This document shows, piece by piece, positions 41,053 to 49,344 of a DNA stretch of 64,000 nt. The position numbers and the translations under genes are program-made. Source of the stretch: Streptomyces sp. NBC_00775. Its GTDB lineage: Bacteria; Actinomycetota; Actinomycetes; Streptomycetales; Streptomycetaceae. A model generated the notes under the pieces. The model was not told the origin of the DNA, did no database searches, and was given only the letters and a program-made list of their open reading frames with translations. Location of the stretch: the NCBI RefSeq assembly GCF_036347135.1, contig NZ_CP108938.1, forward strand, positions 8,556,001 through 8,620,000. Direction: 5' to 3'. Position 1 is the first letter of the stretch. Each line of letters opens with the position of its first letter.

Positions 41053-41726
41053 CCGTTGGACACCGCCCGCTCCCCGTCCGGGAGTACGAGCGTGTCCTCC
41101 AGGCCGATGCGTATGGCGAGCCCCAGCCGTCCCGCGAGTCTCAGCACCGGCCAGGCGCCGCCCTCTTCTCCGTGCAGCAGCACGGGGCGGCCGTTGGCGC
41201 TGCCGAGGTCGGCGAGCAGGGCGCGGGCCGACTTCTCCGCCGTCTCGGGAGAGGTGTCCGTGACCTCCGCCAGGACCCGCAGCACCCGCGGCCCGAGCGG
41301 CGATGCCGCGAACACGGCGGCGCCGTCCGTGCCGGACCAGATGCCCGCCTCCACGCCGATCCCGCGGTCGAGGAGCGCGGCGGCGACCTCTTCCGCTCCC
41401 GGCTCATGCCAGTTGACCGAGGCGTGATCGGGCAGGACGGTCCAGGAACGGACGTATGCGACCCGGGCGGCGGGGTCCGGCTCGGCCCACGCGCCGGTGG
41501 TCACGCCGATCGGAACGCCGACCCGTGCCCGTATCGCTTCGAGCGTCGCCGCGACCGCCTTCGGCGACAACGTGTCCTGTCCGCAGGGGGTTCTGGGATG
41601 GACATGAATGTCCGAGGCCCCGGCCGCGACAGCCTCGGCCGCGGACTGGGCCATCGCCCCGGGCGACATCGGCACGACAGCACCGTCACCGGCCCCCCGG
41701 CTCCCGTTCAAACAGACCTGCACCAT
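40998..41726 (-). CDS. BKACE-family (DUF849) beta-keto acid cleavage enzyme
   Basis: A 242-residue TIM-barrel protein. It starts MVQVCLNGSRGAGDGAVVPMSP, then has AAGASDIHVHPRTPCGQDTL, whose HVH (His41, His43) are zinc ligands in BKACE enzymes, and ASVNWHEPGAEEV further on. The family cleaves 3-keto acids with acetyl-CoA; the best known member is 3-keto-5-aminohexanoate cleavage enzyme of lysine fermentation. This version is shorter than the usual 270-300 residues. Substrate is unknown. The start is 41726 (or GTG at 41723). It overlaps the convergent upstream gene by 55 bases. Confidence 0.82.
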   Translation of the reverse strand: MVQVCLNGSRGAGDGAVVPMSPGAMAQSAAEAVAAGASDIHVHPRTPCGQDTLSPKAVAATLEAIRARVGVPIGVTTGAWAEPDPAARVAYVRSWTVLPDHASVNWHEPGAEEVAAALLDRGIGVEAGIWSGTDGAAVFAASPLGPRVLRVLAEVTDTSPETAEKSARALLADLGSANGRPVLLHGEEGGAWPVLRLAGRLGLAIRIGLEDTLVLPDGERAVSNGQLVAEGLVQYGWAQRSS

Positions 41727-41770
41727 GCCCTCGATGTTGCCAGCCACCACCGACAACCCGCCCTAGGACA

Positions 41771-41800
41771 GCGCCCCGAAAGGGGCGCGGGGAACTGCGC
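41771..41800. repeat. Divergent fragment of the dispersed hairpin repeat
   Basis: GCGCCCC-GAAA-GGGGCGC followed by GGGGAACTGCGCGCCCAGCC. It shares the inner stem and the GGGGAACTGCGC part with the three full copies but lacks their outer AAAAGATT arms. Confidence 0.65.
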
Positions 41801-41855
41801 GCCCAGCCACGAACAACCCGCAGCAGACGACTCACCCGCAGTTCCCGTACCCACG

Positions 41856-41906
41856 CCGCCCAGCACCCAGCACCGCCCAGCACCCAGCACCGCCCAGCAC
41901 CCAGCA
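41856..41906. repeat. 17-bp tandem repeat, three copies
   Basis: Three exact CCGCCCAGCACCCAGCA units followed by a degenerate one. Located in the gap between two same-strand genes. Units are contiguous with no spacers, so it is a minisatellite, not a CRISPR array. Confidence 0.85.
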
Positions 41907-41944
41907 CCGCTCAGCATCCGGAGCCGCTCAACCCAGCGGAGCGC

Positions 41945-42550
41945 TCACGCAGAGGCAAGAAGCAGCCGGCCGCGCCTGGACTCCGCCAGCGCTTCGGGCG
42001 TCAGAACGGGCCGCGGGACAACAATTCCGCAACTCGTGCACACCGGACCCGAAGACGGTTCATGGGCCAGGTCGTACTTCCAGATAAGGCGCTCCCCGGA
42101 GCACACCGGGCAGACCGAGCCCGGCTCCCGCTCCAGCGCGGCGATCAGCCTGCGCAGCACCTCGGCCAGTGGTTCATGGGGGTGGATCCTCGGGTCGTCG
42201 CACCACGCGACCCCGAAGCCGCCCCAGGTCAGCCGGTGCCAGTCGTCGACACTGCCCGGCCTGCGCAGCCCGTCGTGCTTTTCCTTCTTGCGACGCTGCG
42301 CGAACTCGATCTCGTAGGCGAGCCAGACGGAGCGGGCCTCCTCCAGCTCGTCCAGTGCGGCCACGAGCCGCGCTGGATCGGGGGACCGGTCCTCGGGACC
42401 GAACCCGGCCCGGGAGCACAGATGGTTCCAGGTCGCCCGATGCCCGTAAGGGGCGAACCTCTCAAGGCACTTGCGCAGTGAATAGCGCCGCAGTGCCAGA
42501 TCGCTCCTCGGATCTCGCACCTGTCTCGCCAGACTCCGGAAACCGGCCAT
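41945..42550 (-). CDS. Uncharacterised zinc-ribbon protein
   Basis: A 201-residue protein. The N-terminal two thirds are helical and charged (RKCLERFAPYGHRATWNHLCSRAG, ARLVAALDELEEARSVWLAYEIEFAQRRKKEKHDG, described). The C-terminal part has CPVC (about 145) and CTSC (about 171), a Cys4 zinc ribbon like that of RNA/DNA-binding or C4 finger proteins. GGAGGTGC precedes the ATG. No family recognised. Located 40 bases downstream of the tandem repeats and divergent from the acylase gene. Confidence 0.75.
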   Translation of the reverse strand: MAGFRSLARQVRDPRSDLALRRYSLRKCLERFAPYGHRATWNHLCSRAGFGPEDRSPDPARLVAALDELEEARSVWLAYEIEFAQRRKKEKHDGLRRPGSVDDWHRLTWGGFGVAWCDDPRIHPHEPLAEVLRRLIAALEREPGSVCPVCSGERLIWKYDLAHEPSSGPVCTSCGIVVPRPVLTPEALAESRRGRLLLASA

Positions 42551-42837
42551 CGCCCTGCACCTCCGTCACACCTGCACCTGAACTTCGGTCACCTCGGCGT
42601 CGTTTCGTACGGACGTCGCCGAATAGACGTATCGACAAGCGATTCGGCTCCATCCATTTTTCGATGACCGCCATAAGCCACCCACCGAGCCCATCCCGGC
42701 CTACCTCCCGCCGCTGTCAGCCGCCTGTCGACGGTGCTGTCCGACTGCGATGAATCCCAAAAACTGACGCATGTTCATCTTCAATCCCGGGGATACCGGC
42801 GGTAACGTCCGGCTCACCCCCGTCGGTAGGAGCTGCC

Positions 42838-45624
42838 ATGCCTCGGCGCATCCCACGCACCACGCTCGACAGACTGAGAACTCCCCGAAGATTCCCCAAG
42901 TTCCTCAAGGCCGCATCCATCTGCGTGCTCCTCGCCGGTCTTCTGTCGCCGCTCACCCAGGCCGCGGCCGCCGACACCTCCACCGCGGCCGCCGCGAACG
43001 ACTACTGCGGCGGCCAGTGTTCCGACATCCTCCCGCCCGGCGAGAACGGCAACGCGACCCTGGCCCAGATCCTCCTCAACCAGGCCTTCGGCACCCAGCC
43101 GGACCACGCGGAGGACCAGCTCGCCCCCTACGGCAACCTGCCCTCGGGCTACCCCACGCTCACCGACGCCAAAATCAACGACTTCTTCAACGACGCGTCG
43201 TTCGGGGTCGCTTCGGACCAGGTCGCCTCCACCACGAAGCCGCGCAGCGACGTGACGATCGTCCGCGACAAGAAGACGGGCGTCCCGCACATCACCGGCA
43301 CCACCCGCTACGGCACCGAGTACGGCGCCGGGTACGCCGCGGCCCAGGACCGGCTGTGGCTGATGGACGTCTTCCGGCACGTCGGACGCGGCCAGCTGAC
43401 CCCCTTCGCCGGCGGGGCCGCCTCCAACCAGGGCCTTGAGCAGGAGTTCTGGCGCACCGCGCCCTACACCGAAGCCGATCTGCAGGCCCAGATCGACAGC
43501 GCCACCGCCAATGCCGGCGCCCGCGGCACGCAGGCCCTCGCCGACGCCAACGCCTACATCGACGGCATCAACGCCTACATCGACGCCTCCGACAGCGGCC
43601 GTTACTTCCCCGGCGAGTACGTCCTGACCGGCCACAAGGACTCCGTCACCAACGCCGGCACCATCGACCACTTCAAGCTCACCGACCTGGTCGCGCTGGC
43701 CTCCGTCATCGGCGCGCTCTTCGGCTCCGGAGGCGGCGGCGAGGTCAACAACGCCCTCTCGCTCCTGGCCGCCCAGTCCAAGTACGGCGTGACCGAGGGC
43801 ACCAAGCTCTGGGAGTCCTTCCGGGAGCGCAACGACCCGGAAGCCGCGCTCACCGTCCACAACGGCGAGAGCTTCCCCTACGCGACCAAGCCGGACAGCC
43901 CGCAGGGCGAGGCCCTGCCCGACGCCGGTTCGGTGACCCAGGAGCCGCTGGTCTACGACCGCACCGGCAGCGCGGCCACCTCCACGGCCACCAGCGCCTC
44001 GACCACGGCGGCCACCACGTCCCTCACCTCGGCCAAGCGCGGTATGTCCAACGCCCTCGTGGTGAGCGGCAAGTACACCGCCAGCGGCCACCCGATCGCC
44101 GTCTTCGGCCCGCAGACCGGCTATTTCGCGCCACAGCTGCTCATGCTCCAGGAGATCCAGGGCCCGGGCCTCAGCGCCCGCGGCGCCTCCTTCGCGGGCT
44201 TGAGCATGTACGTCGAGCTCGGCCGCGGCCAGGACTACTCCTGGAGTGCGACGACCTCCGGCCAGGACATCATCGACACGTACGCCGTCGAGCTGTGCCA
44301 GGACGACTACCACTACCTCTACCACGGCACCTGTACGGCCATGGACAAGATCGAGCAGACCAACTCCTGGAAGCCGACCACCGCCGACGGCACCGCGGCG
44401 GGCTCGTACCGGATGCAGGTCTACCGGACGAAGTACGGCCCGGTGGAGTACCGCGCGACGGTCGGCGGCAAGAAGGTCGCGTACACCACCCTGCGCTCCT
44501 CCTTCATGCACGAGGCCGACTCGATCATCGGCTTCCAGATGCTCAACGACCCGGACTACGTGAAGAGCCCGGCGACCTTCCAGAGCGCGGTGCAGCACAT
44601 CAACTACACCTTCAACTGGTTCTACGCCGACTCGGCGCACACCGCGTACTACAACAGCGGCGACAACCCGGTGCGTGCCACCGGTGTCGACGCCGAGTTC
44701 CCGGTGTGGGCGCAGGCGGCGTACGAGTGGCAGGGCTGGGACCCGGCGACGAACACCGCCACGTACACCGCGGCGTCCGCCCACCCCAACTCCGTGGACC
44801 AGGACTACTACATCTCCTGGAACAACAAGCAGGCCAAGGACTACACGACGGCCTCCTGGGGTGACGGCTCGGTGCACCGCGGCAACCTCCTGGAGGACCG
44901 GGTGAAGAAGCTGGTCGCCGCGGGCGGTGTGACCAGGTCGGCGCTGGTGAAGGCCATGGCCGACGCGGCGCTCGCCGACCTGCGGGCCGAGGACGTGCTG
45001 CCGGACCTGCTGAAGGTCGTCAACAGCTCGACGGTCACGGACTCCACGGCCGCGGCGGCGGTCAGCAAGCTGTCCGCGTGGGTGACGGCGGGCGCCAAGC
45101 GCACGGAGACCTCGTCCGGCTCGCACACATACGCCAACGCCGACGCGATCCGCATCCTGGACGCCTGGTGGCCGCTGCTGGTGAAGGCGGAGTTCCAGCC
45201 GGGGCTCGGCAGCGACCTGTACACCGCGCTCGGCAACAACCTCCCCATCGACGAGTCGCCGTCGGCGGCGCACGGCCCGACCGGCTCGCACGCCGGAAGC
45301 TCCTTCCAGTACGGCTGGTGGAGCTATGTCGACAAGGACATCCGGGCGGTGCTGGGGGAGTCGGTACAGGGCGGACTCTCGCAGAAGTACTGCGGCTCCG
45401 GCAGCCTCAGCGCCTGCCGGGACGCCCTGATCAGCACGCTCAAGGAGGCGGCCGGCAAGACCGCGTCCGACGTCTACCCCGGCGACGACCAGTGCTCGGC
45501 CGGTGACCAGTGGTGCGCCGACTCGATCGTCCAGCGGACGCTCGGCGGCATCAAGCACGGCAAGATCACCTGGCAGAACCGGCCGACGTATCAGCAGGTG
45601 GTCGAGTACACCTCACACCGTTAG
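42838..45624 (+). CDS. Secreted penicillin acylase-family Ntn hydrolase
   Basis: A 928-residue precursor of an extracellular amidohydrolase. The signal region covers about residues 1-45 (basic start, hydrophobic ICVLLAGLLSPLTQAAAA). The alpha-chain (about 55-370) includes GVPHITGTTRYGTEYGAGYAAAQDRLWLMD. A Ser/Thr/Ala-rich spacer (about 372-400) precedes SAKRGMSNALVVSG, where autocleavage before Ser404 would free the beta-chain nucleophile. The C-terminal half holds the rest of the beta-chain. The family cleaves acyl-amide bonds, as in penicillin G, aculeacin or acyl-homoserine lactones. This copy resembles the large aculeacin-type group. The GGAGCTGCC site lies before the ATG. It stands as a single gene. 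Confidence 0.93.
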   Translation: MPRRIPRTTLDRLRTPRRFPKFLKAASICVLLAGLLSPLTQAAAADTSTAAAANDYCGGQCSDILPPGENGNATLAQILLNQAFGTQPDHAEDQLAPYGNLPSGYPTLTDAKINDFFNDASFGVASDQVASTTKPRSDVTIVRDKKTGVPHITGTTRYGTEYGAGYAAAQDRLWLMDVFRHVGRGQLTPFAGGAASNQGLEQEFWRTAPYTEADLQAQIDSATANAGARGTQALADANAYIDGINAYIDASDSGRYFPGEYVLTGHKDSVTNAGTIDHFKLTDLVALASVIGALFGSGGGGEVNNALSLLAAQSKYGVTEGTKLWESFRERNDPEAALTVHNGESFPYATKPDSPQGEALPDAGSVTQEPLVYDRTGSAATSTATSASTTAATTSLTSAKRGMSNALVVSGKYTASGHPIAVFGPQTGYFAPQLLMLQEIQGPGLSARGASFAGLSMYVELGRGQDYSWSATTSGQDIIDTYAVELCQDDYHYLYHGTCTAMDKIEQTNSWKPTTADGTAAGSYRMQVYRTKYGPVEYRATVGGKKVAYTTLRSSFMHEADSIIGFQMLNDPDYVKSPATFQSAVQHINYTFNWFYADSAHTAYYNSGDNPVRATGVDAEFPVWAQAAYEWQGWDPATNTATYTAASAHPNSVDQDYYISWNNKQAKDYTTASWGDGSVHRGNLLEDRVKKLVAAGGVTRSALVKAMADAALADLRAEDVLPDLLKVVNSSTVTDSTAAAAVSKLSAWVTAGAKRTETSSGSHTYANADAIRILDAWWPLLVKAEFQPGLGSDLYTALGNNLPIDESPSAAHGPTGSHAGSSFQYGWWSYVDKDIRAVLGESVQGGLSQKYCGSGSLSACRDALISTLKEAAGKTASDVYPGDDQCSAGDQWCADSIVQRTLGGIKHGKITWQNRPTYQQVVEYTSHR

Positions 45625-45672
45625 ACACTGGTAATTATCGCGGGAAATCAGTGGAAACGGTGCGGCGGCGGG

Positions 45673-46995
45673 TCACTTCACACGGCCCGCCGCCAGCACC
45701 AGCTGTGCCAGTTCCCGGTGGCAGATGTCGCTGTGGGCCCCGGACGGGGGCCCGCCGCGGTTGACCACCGCGGCGGCGTCGATGTTCACGCAGCCCGAGG
45801 CGGGCAGCGGTGTGTGCAGGGCGTCGGCGAGCGTGAGCGTCCTGGTGCCCGCCACCGCCTGCACCCCGTCGTGGCCCATCGCACCCCATTTGGCGCCCAG
45901 CGTGCGGCCGATGTCGAAGTCCGCCGTGACCGCCCGGGAGTCGCCCGCCATCCGCGAGGCCAGCGGATAGATCGTGCCGAGCGCCGAGTCGAAGTGGGAG
46001 TAGCAGCACACCAGGGGGCCGTCGATACGGTTCTGCTGGCCGTCCAGCACACCGCTCGCCCGAGGATCGTGCGGCAGCCGCGCCGCGAACGCGTAGTGCG
46101 AGAAGGCCCCTTGGAGCAGGGTCACCGACTTCACCGAGCGCACGCCCTTGGGCAGTCCGCGCAGGGCGAAGGAGACCAGGCGTCCGCCGAAGCTGTGCCC
46201 GACGAGGTGCACGCGCACATCGGGAGCCGCCTTGGCGAGTTGCCCGATCGCGCGCCCGAGCCCGCGCTCACCGATCGTGCCGGCGCGGCGCTTCATCGCG
46301 TAGTACGTGGCCTGGCGCAGCAGTTCGTGGGCGCCGTCCCACAGCCGTGGCAGCGCGAACGAGGCGGCGCCGGGAGTCTCGGCCTCGGCCAGCGCCTGCG
46401 CGAACTCGCCGCAGACCGTCGCCGTGTCCCCGAAGAGCATCTCGGGGTCGCTCTCCGGCACCCCCTCCGCCAGTGTGTCCGCGGCGAACGCGGTCTGCGG
46501 CCCCTGCGGCCGGACCTCGACGAGCAGTCGTACGAGACGTCCGAACTCCTCCAACGAGGCGCCCTCGTCCGGCTGTTGGTCCAGCAGTCGGGCGATCTGC
46601 TCGACCACCGTCGCGCGGCCCGGGAACACCTCCAGGAGCGCGTGCCGGCTGCCCATGTCGAGGACGGGCCGCGCCACCGTGGCGACGCCGGCGGCCACCG
46701 ACGGGGGGAAGTCGGGGATCGGCTCGTCCGAGAACCGCATCGAGGGCCACACCACTCCCACGTAGCCCAGGCGCGCGGTCGGCGCGAGCTCCGGGACGGG
46801 TTCGAAGAAGTGGCTGTAGAGGCGGGTGGCGCCCGGGCGGTCGTTGTTCCAGCCGTGCGCGAAGACGACCAGGTCACGGATCTTGCGCTGCGGCACCTCC
46901 TTGAGCAGCCGGTCCCGCTCCCGGCCGTCGATGTCCCCGTCCGCATCGAAAGTGAGCTCCCAGTAGGGAGAAACACTCACTGCCGGATCCGCCAT
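45673..46995 (-). CDS. Alpha/beta hydrolase (lipase-like), cytoplasmic
   Basis: A 440-residue protein with the lipase elbow VGHSFGGR, nucleophile Ser268, and an N-terminal oxyanion region VVFAHGWNNDR. It has a long helical insertion (about 85-255). The catalytic acid and His are probably Asp near residue 350 and the final HxD region (AHSDICHRELAQL). No signal peptide is present. GAGGGGCTTGTC precedes the ATG. Substrate unknown; similar proteins are poorly annotated in streptomycete genomes. Confidence 0.82.
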   Translation of the reverse strand: MADPAVSVSPYWELTFDADGDIDGRERDRLLKEVPQRKIRDLVVFAHGWNNDRPGATRLYSHFFEPVPELAPTARLGYVGVVWPSMRFSDEPIPDFPPSVAAGVATVARPVLDMGSRHALLEVFPGRATVVEQIARLLDQQPDEGASLEEFGRLVRLLVEVRPQGPQTAFAADTLAEGVPESDPEMLFGDTATVCGEFAQALAEAETPGAASFALPRLWDGAHELLRQATYYAMKRRAGTIGERGLGRAIGQLAKAAPDVRVHLVGHSFGGRLVSFALRGLPKGVRSVKSVTLLQGAFSHYAFAARLPHDPRASGVLDGQQNRIDGPLVCCYSHFDSALGTIYPLASRMAGDSRAVTADFDIGRTLGAKWGAMGHDGVQAVAGTRTLTLADALHTPLPASGCVNIDAAAVVNRGGPPSGAHSDICHRELAQLVLAAGRVK

Positions 46996-47113
46996 GACAA
47001 GCCCCCTCGTCCCCCGTGGGCGGTGCGATCTGGGCGCATCGTCCTACTGGTGGGAGAAGTTGGCCATACGTCACGTCGAGTCCTGTGGTGCCCGAACTGA
47101 TGTCGTATCAGGC

Positions 47114-48352
47114 CTATCGGTAAACGAGGTACTCCTTGCGCACGCGCCGGAACGCCGCCAGCTCCTCCTGCCAGGCCGCCACCACCTCGTCGGCGCTCGC
47201 CCCCGCGTCGATCATCGTGCGCACACTCGTGGAGCCGGTCAGCTTGTCGATCCAGTTGTCGGAGCGCCAAGTGAAGCCGCTCCAGACCTTCTTGGCGGTC
47301 ACCAGGAGGGCGATTCCAGTGCGTACGGGGTCGTACGCGGCCCGGTCGTGCACATGGATCTGTACGCCCCCGATGGTCTTGCCCTGGAACTTGGAGAAGG
47401 TGGGAGCGAAGTACGCCTCCCTGAAGTGCACGCCGGGGAGGGCGAGCCGGCCGGCCTCGGCGGCCCAGCGTCCGTCGACGCCCTCCGCGCCCAGCAGCTC
47501 GAACGGGCGGGTCGTGCCCCGCCCCTCCGACAGGTTCGTCCCCTCGAAGAGACAGGTCCCCGAGTACACCAGGGCGGTGTCGGCCGTCGGCATGTTCGGG
47601 CTCGGCGGGACCCAGGGCAGGCCGGAGGCGTCGTAGAAGTCCGAGCGCTTCCAGCCCGACATCAGTACGGTGTCCAGCTCCACCGGCGACGGCAGGAACT
47701 CCCCGTTGAACAGCCGCGCCAGCTCCGCCACCGTCATCCCGTGCGCCTGCGCGATGGGCTGCCGTCCGACGAACGTCGCGAACTCCTTGTGCAGGACGGG
47801 CCCTTGGGCCGCCCGCCCGGTCACCGGGTTGGGCCGGTCGAGCACCACGAAGCGCTTGCCCGCGAGCCGGGCGGCCTCCATGCAGTCGTACAGCGTCCAG
47901 ATGTACGTGTAGAAGCGGGCGCCCACGTCCTGGATGTCGAAGACGACGGTGTCCACGCCGGAGGCCGTGAAGATGTCGGCGAGGGCTTGCCCGCTCTTCA
48001 GGTACGTGTCGTAGACGGGGAGCCCGGTCGCCGGGTCGTCGTAGTGGCCCTCGGAGCCGCCCGCCTGCGCGGTGCCGCGGAAGCCGTGCTCGGGGCCGAA
48101 GACGGCAATCAGGTTCACGCGGTCGTCGGCGTGCATGACGTCGACGATGTGGCGTACGTCCTGGGTGACGCCGGTGGGGTTGGTGACGATGCCGGTGCGC
48201 TGGCCGCTGAGCTGGGCGTAGCCGGATTGGGCCAGGCGTTCGAAGCCGGTGCGTAGCTTGTTGCCGCGTTCTTCGGTTGCTCCGGCCGGGAGCGGTGCGA
48301 GGGTCGCTGCGGTGGCGCCGGCTGCGAGCAGGGACCGTCTTGAGAGGCGCAT
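47114..48352 (-). CDS. NamZ-type exo-beta-N-acetylmuramidase (DUF1343), Tat-exported
   Basis: A 412-residue enzyme. The N-terminus MRLSRRSLLAAGATAATLAP is a twin-arginine signal. The DUF1343/GH171 body includes QRTGIVTNPTGVTQ, NLIAVFGPEHGFRGTAQAG, VDTVVFDIQDVGARFYTYIWTLYD, LDRPNPVTG and GTNLSEGRGTTRPFELLGA. NamZ of Bacillus subtilis releases MurNAc from the end of peptidoglycan glycans. Here it likely takes part in wall turnover. GGAGGTCCCACC precedes the ATG at 48352. The N-terminal glutamate of the family (GPEHG) is intact. Confidence 0.9.
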   Translation of the reverse strand: MRLSRRSLLAAGATAATLAPLPAGATEERGNKLRTGFERLAQSGYAQLSGQRTGIVTNPTGVTQDVRHIVDVMHADDRVNLIAVFGPEHGFRGTAQAGGSEGHYDDPATGLPVYDTYLKSGQALADIFTASGVDTVVFDIQDVGARFYTYIWTLYDCMEAARLAGKRFVVLDRPNPVTGRAAQGPVLHKEFATFVGRQPIAQAHGMTVAELARLFNGEFLPSPVELDTVLMSGWKRSDFYDASGLPWVPPSPNMPTADTALVYSGTCLFEGTNLSEGRGTTRPFELLGAEGVDGRWAAEAGRLALPGVHFREAYFAPTFSKFQGKTIGGVQIHVHDRAAYDPVRTGIALLVTAKKVWSGFTWRSDNWIDKLTGSTSVRTMIDAGASADEVVAAWQEELAAFRRVRKEYLVYR

Positions 48353-48444
48353 GGTGGGACCTCCGTGATCGCGGAAGGTTGCCATAGGCAGGCTAAGGGC
48401 TTCCGCGGGGAGATCGTAGGCTGCGGGTTCGTCGTGGCTTGTCG

Positions 48445-48473
48445 CGCCGTTCCCCGCGCCCCTTACGGGGCGC
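48445..48473. repeat. Divergent fragment of the dispersed hairpin repeat
   Basis: GCGCCCC-TTAC-GGGGCGC preceded by CCGTTCCCC. It has the inner stem of the full repeats only, located between divergent genes. Confidence 0.55.
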
Positions 48474-48512
48474 CTCTGTGGGCCGGAGCTTCCAAGGGGC
48501 CTTCCCCAGTTA

Positions 48513-48531
48513 CATACCGACTGGTTAGTCT
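48513..48531. promoter_or_regulatory. TetR-type operator upstream of SDR/ligase/TetR operon
   Basis: CATACCGACTGGTTAGTCT, ending 48 bases before the SDR start. The left half is identical to the sites at 54107 and 21320; the right half is weaker. Confidence 0.6.
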
Positions 48532-48579
48532 GGAGCCGCAGCAGAGCCGAGTTGCGTCGCGTCGCGTCGAAGGAGACCG

Positions 48580-49344
48580 ATGGTGGAAGCCGTGCAGGAT
48601 GCCGGAGTGGTCGTCACCGGAGCGGGAGGCGGCATCGGGGCCGCGCTGGCCCGTCGATTTGCCGCCGAGGGGGCCAGGGTCGTCGTCAACGACCTGGACG
48701 CCGCCAAGGCGCAGGCCGTGGCCGACGAGATCGGCGGCATCGCGGTCCCCGGCGACGCGTCCGCGATCGTGGCCGACGCCCGGGACGCCCTCGGTGGCAC
48801 GGTCGACGTCTACTGCGCCAACGCGGGCCTCGCCTCGGGCGGCTCGGAGGCGGCCGACGAGAAGGTCTGGGCGCTCGCCTGGGACGTGAACGTGATGGCG
48901 CACGTCCGCGCCGCCCAGGAGCTGCTCCCGGCCTGGCTGGAGCGCGGCAGCGGCCGTTTCGTCTCCACCGTCTCGGCCGCGGGACTGCTCACCATGATCG
49001 GTGCCGCGCCCTACAGCGTCACCAAGCACGGCGCGTACGCCTTCGCGGAGTGGCTGTCGCTGACCTACCGCCACCGCGGGATCAAGGTCCACGCGATCTG
49101 TCCGCAGGGCGTGCGCACCGACATGCTCGACGCCACGGGCAGCGCGGGTGACCTGGTGCTCCAGCCGACCGCCATCGAGCCCGAGGCCGTCGCCGACGCG
49201 CTCTTCAAGGGGATCGATGACGACCGTTTCCTGATCCTGCCGCACCCCGAGGTCGCCGGGTACTACCAGGTGCGGGCCGCGGAGCCCGACCGCTGGCTGA
49301 CGAACATGAACCACATCCAGCAGAAGTGGGAGGCGGGCCAGTGA
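48580..49344 (+). CDS. Short-chain dehydrogenase/reductase (LvaD-like context)
   Basis: A 254-residue SDR. The cofactor loop is VVVTGAGGGIGAAL, then VVNDLD (favours NAD), CANAG, catalytic Ser in TVSAAG and Tyr/Lys in YSVTKHG. GAAGGAGACC precedes the ATG. The stop overlaps the CoA ligase start (GTGA). Together with the ligase, kinase and ACAD genes sharing the same operator, it could act on a hydroxy- or keto-acyl-CoA, as LvaD does in levulinate catabolism; that role is inference. Confidence 0.92.
   Translation: MVEAVQDAGVVVTGAGGGIGAALARRFAAEGARVVVNDLDAAKAQAVADEIGGIAVPGDASAIVADARDALGGTVDVYCANAGLASGGSEAADEKVWALAWDVNVMAHVRAAQELLPAWLERGSGRFVSTVSAAGLLTMIGAAPYSVTKHGAYAFAEWLSLTYRHRGIKVHAICPQGVRTDMLDATGSAGDLVLQPTAIEPEAVADALFKGIDDDRFLILPHPEVAGYYQVRAAEPDRWLTNMNHIQQKWEAGQ

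Noticed and set aside
41856..41930. CRISPR array
   Set aside because: Units are contiguous 17-bp repeats with no spacers, and no cas genes are present.
42814..45558. A 914-codon minus-strand ORF opposite the acylase gene
   Set aside because: The plus strand has a signal peptide and the Ntn catalytic Ser; the antisense protein is repetitive without motifs.
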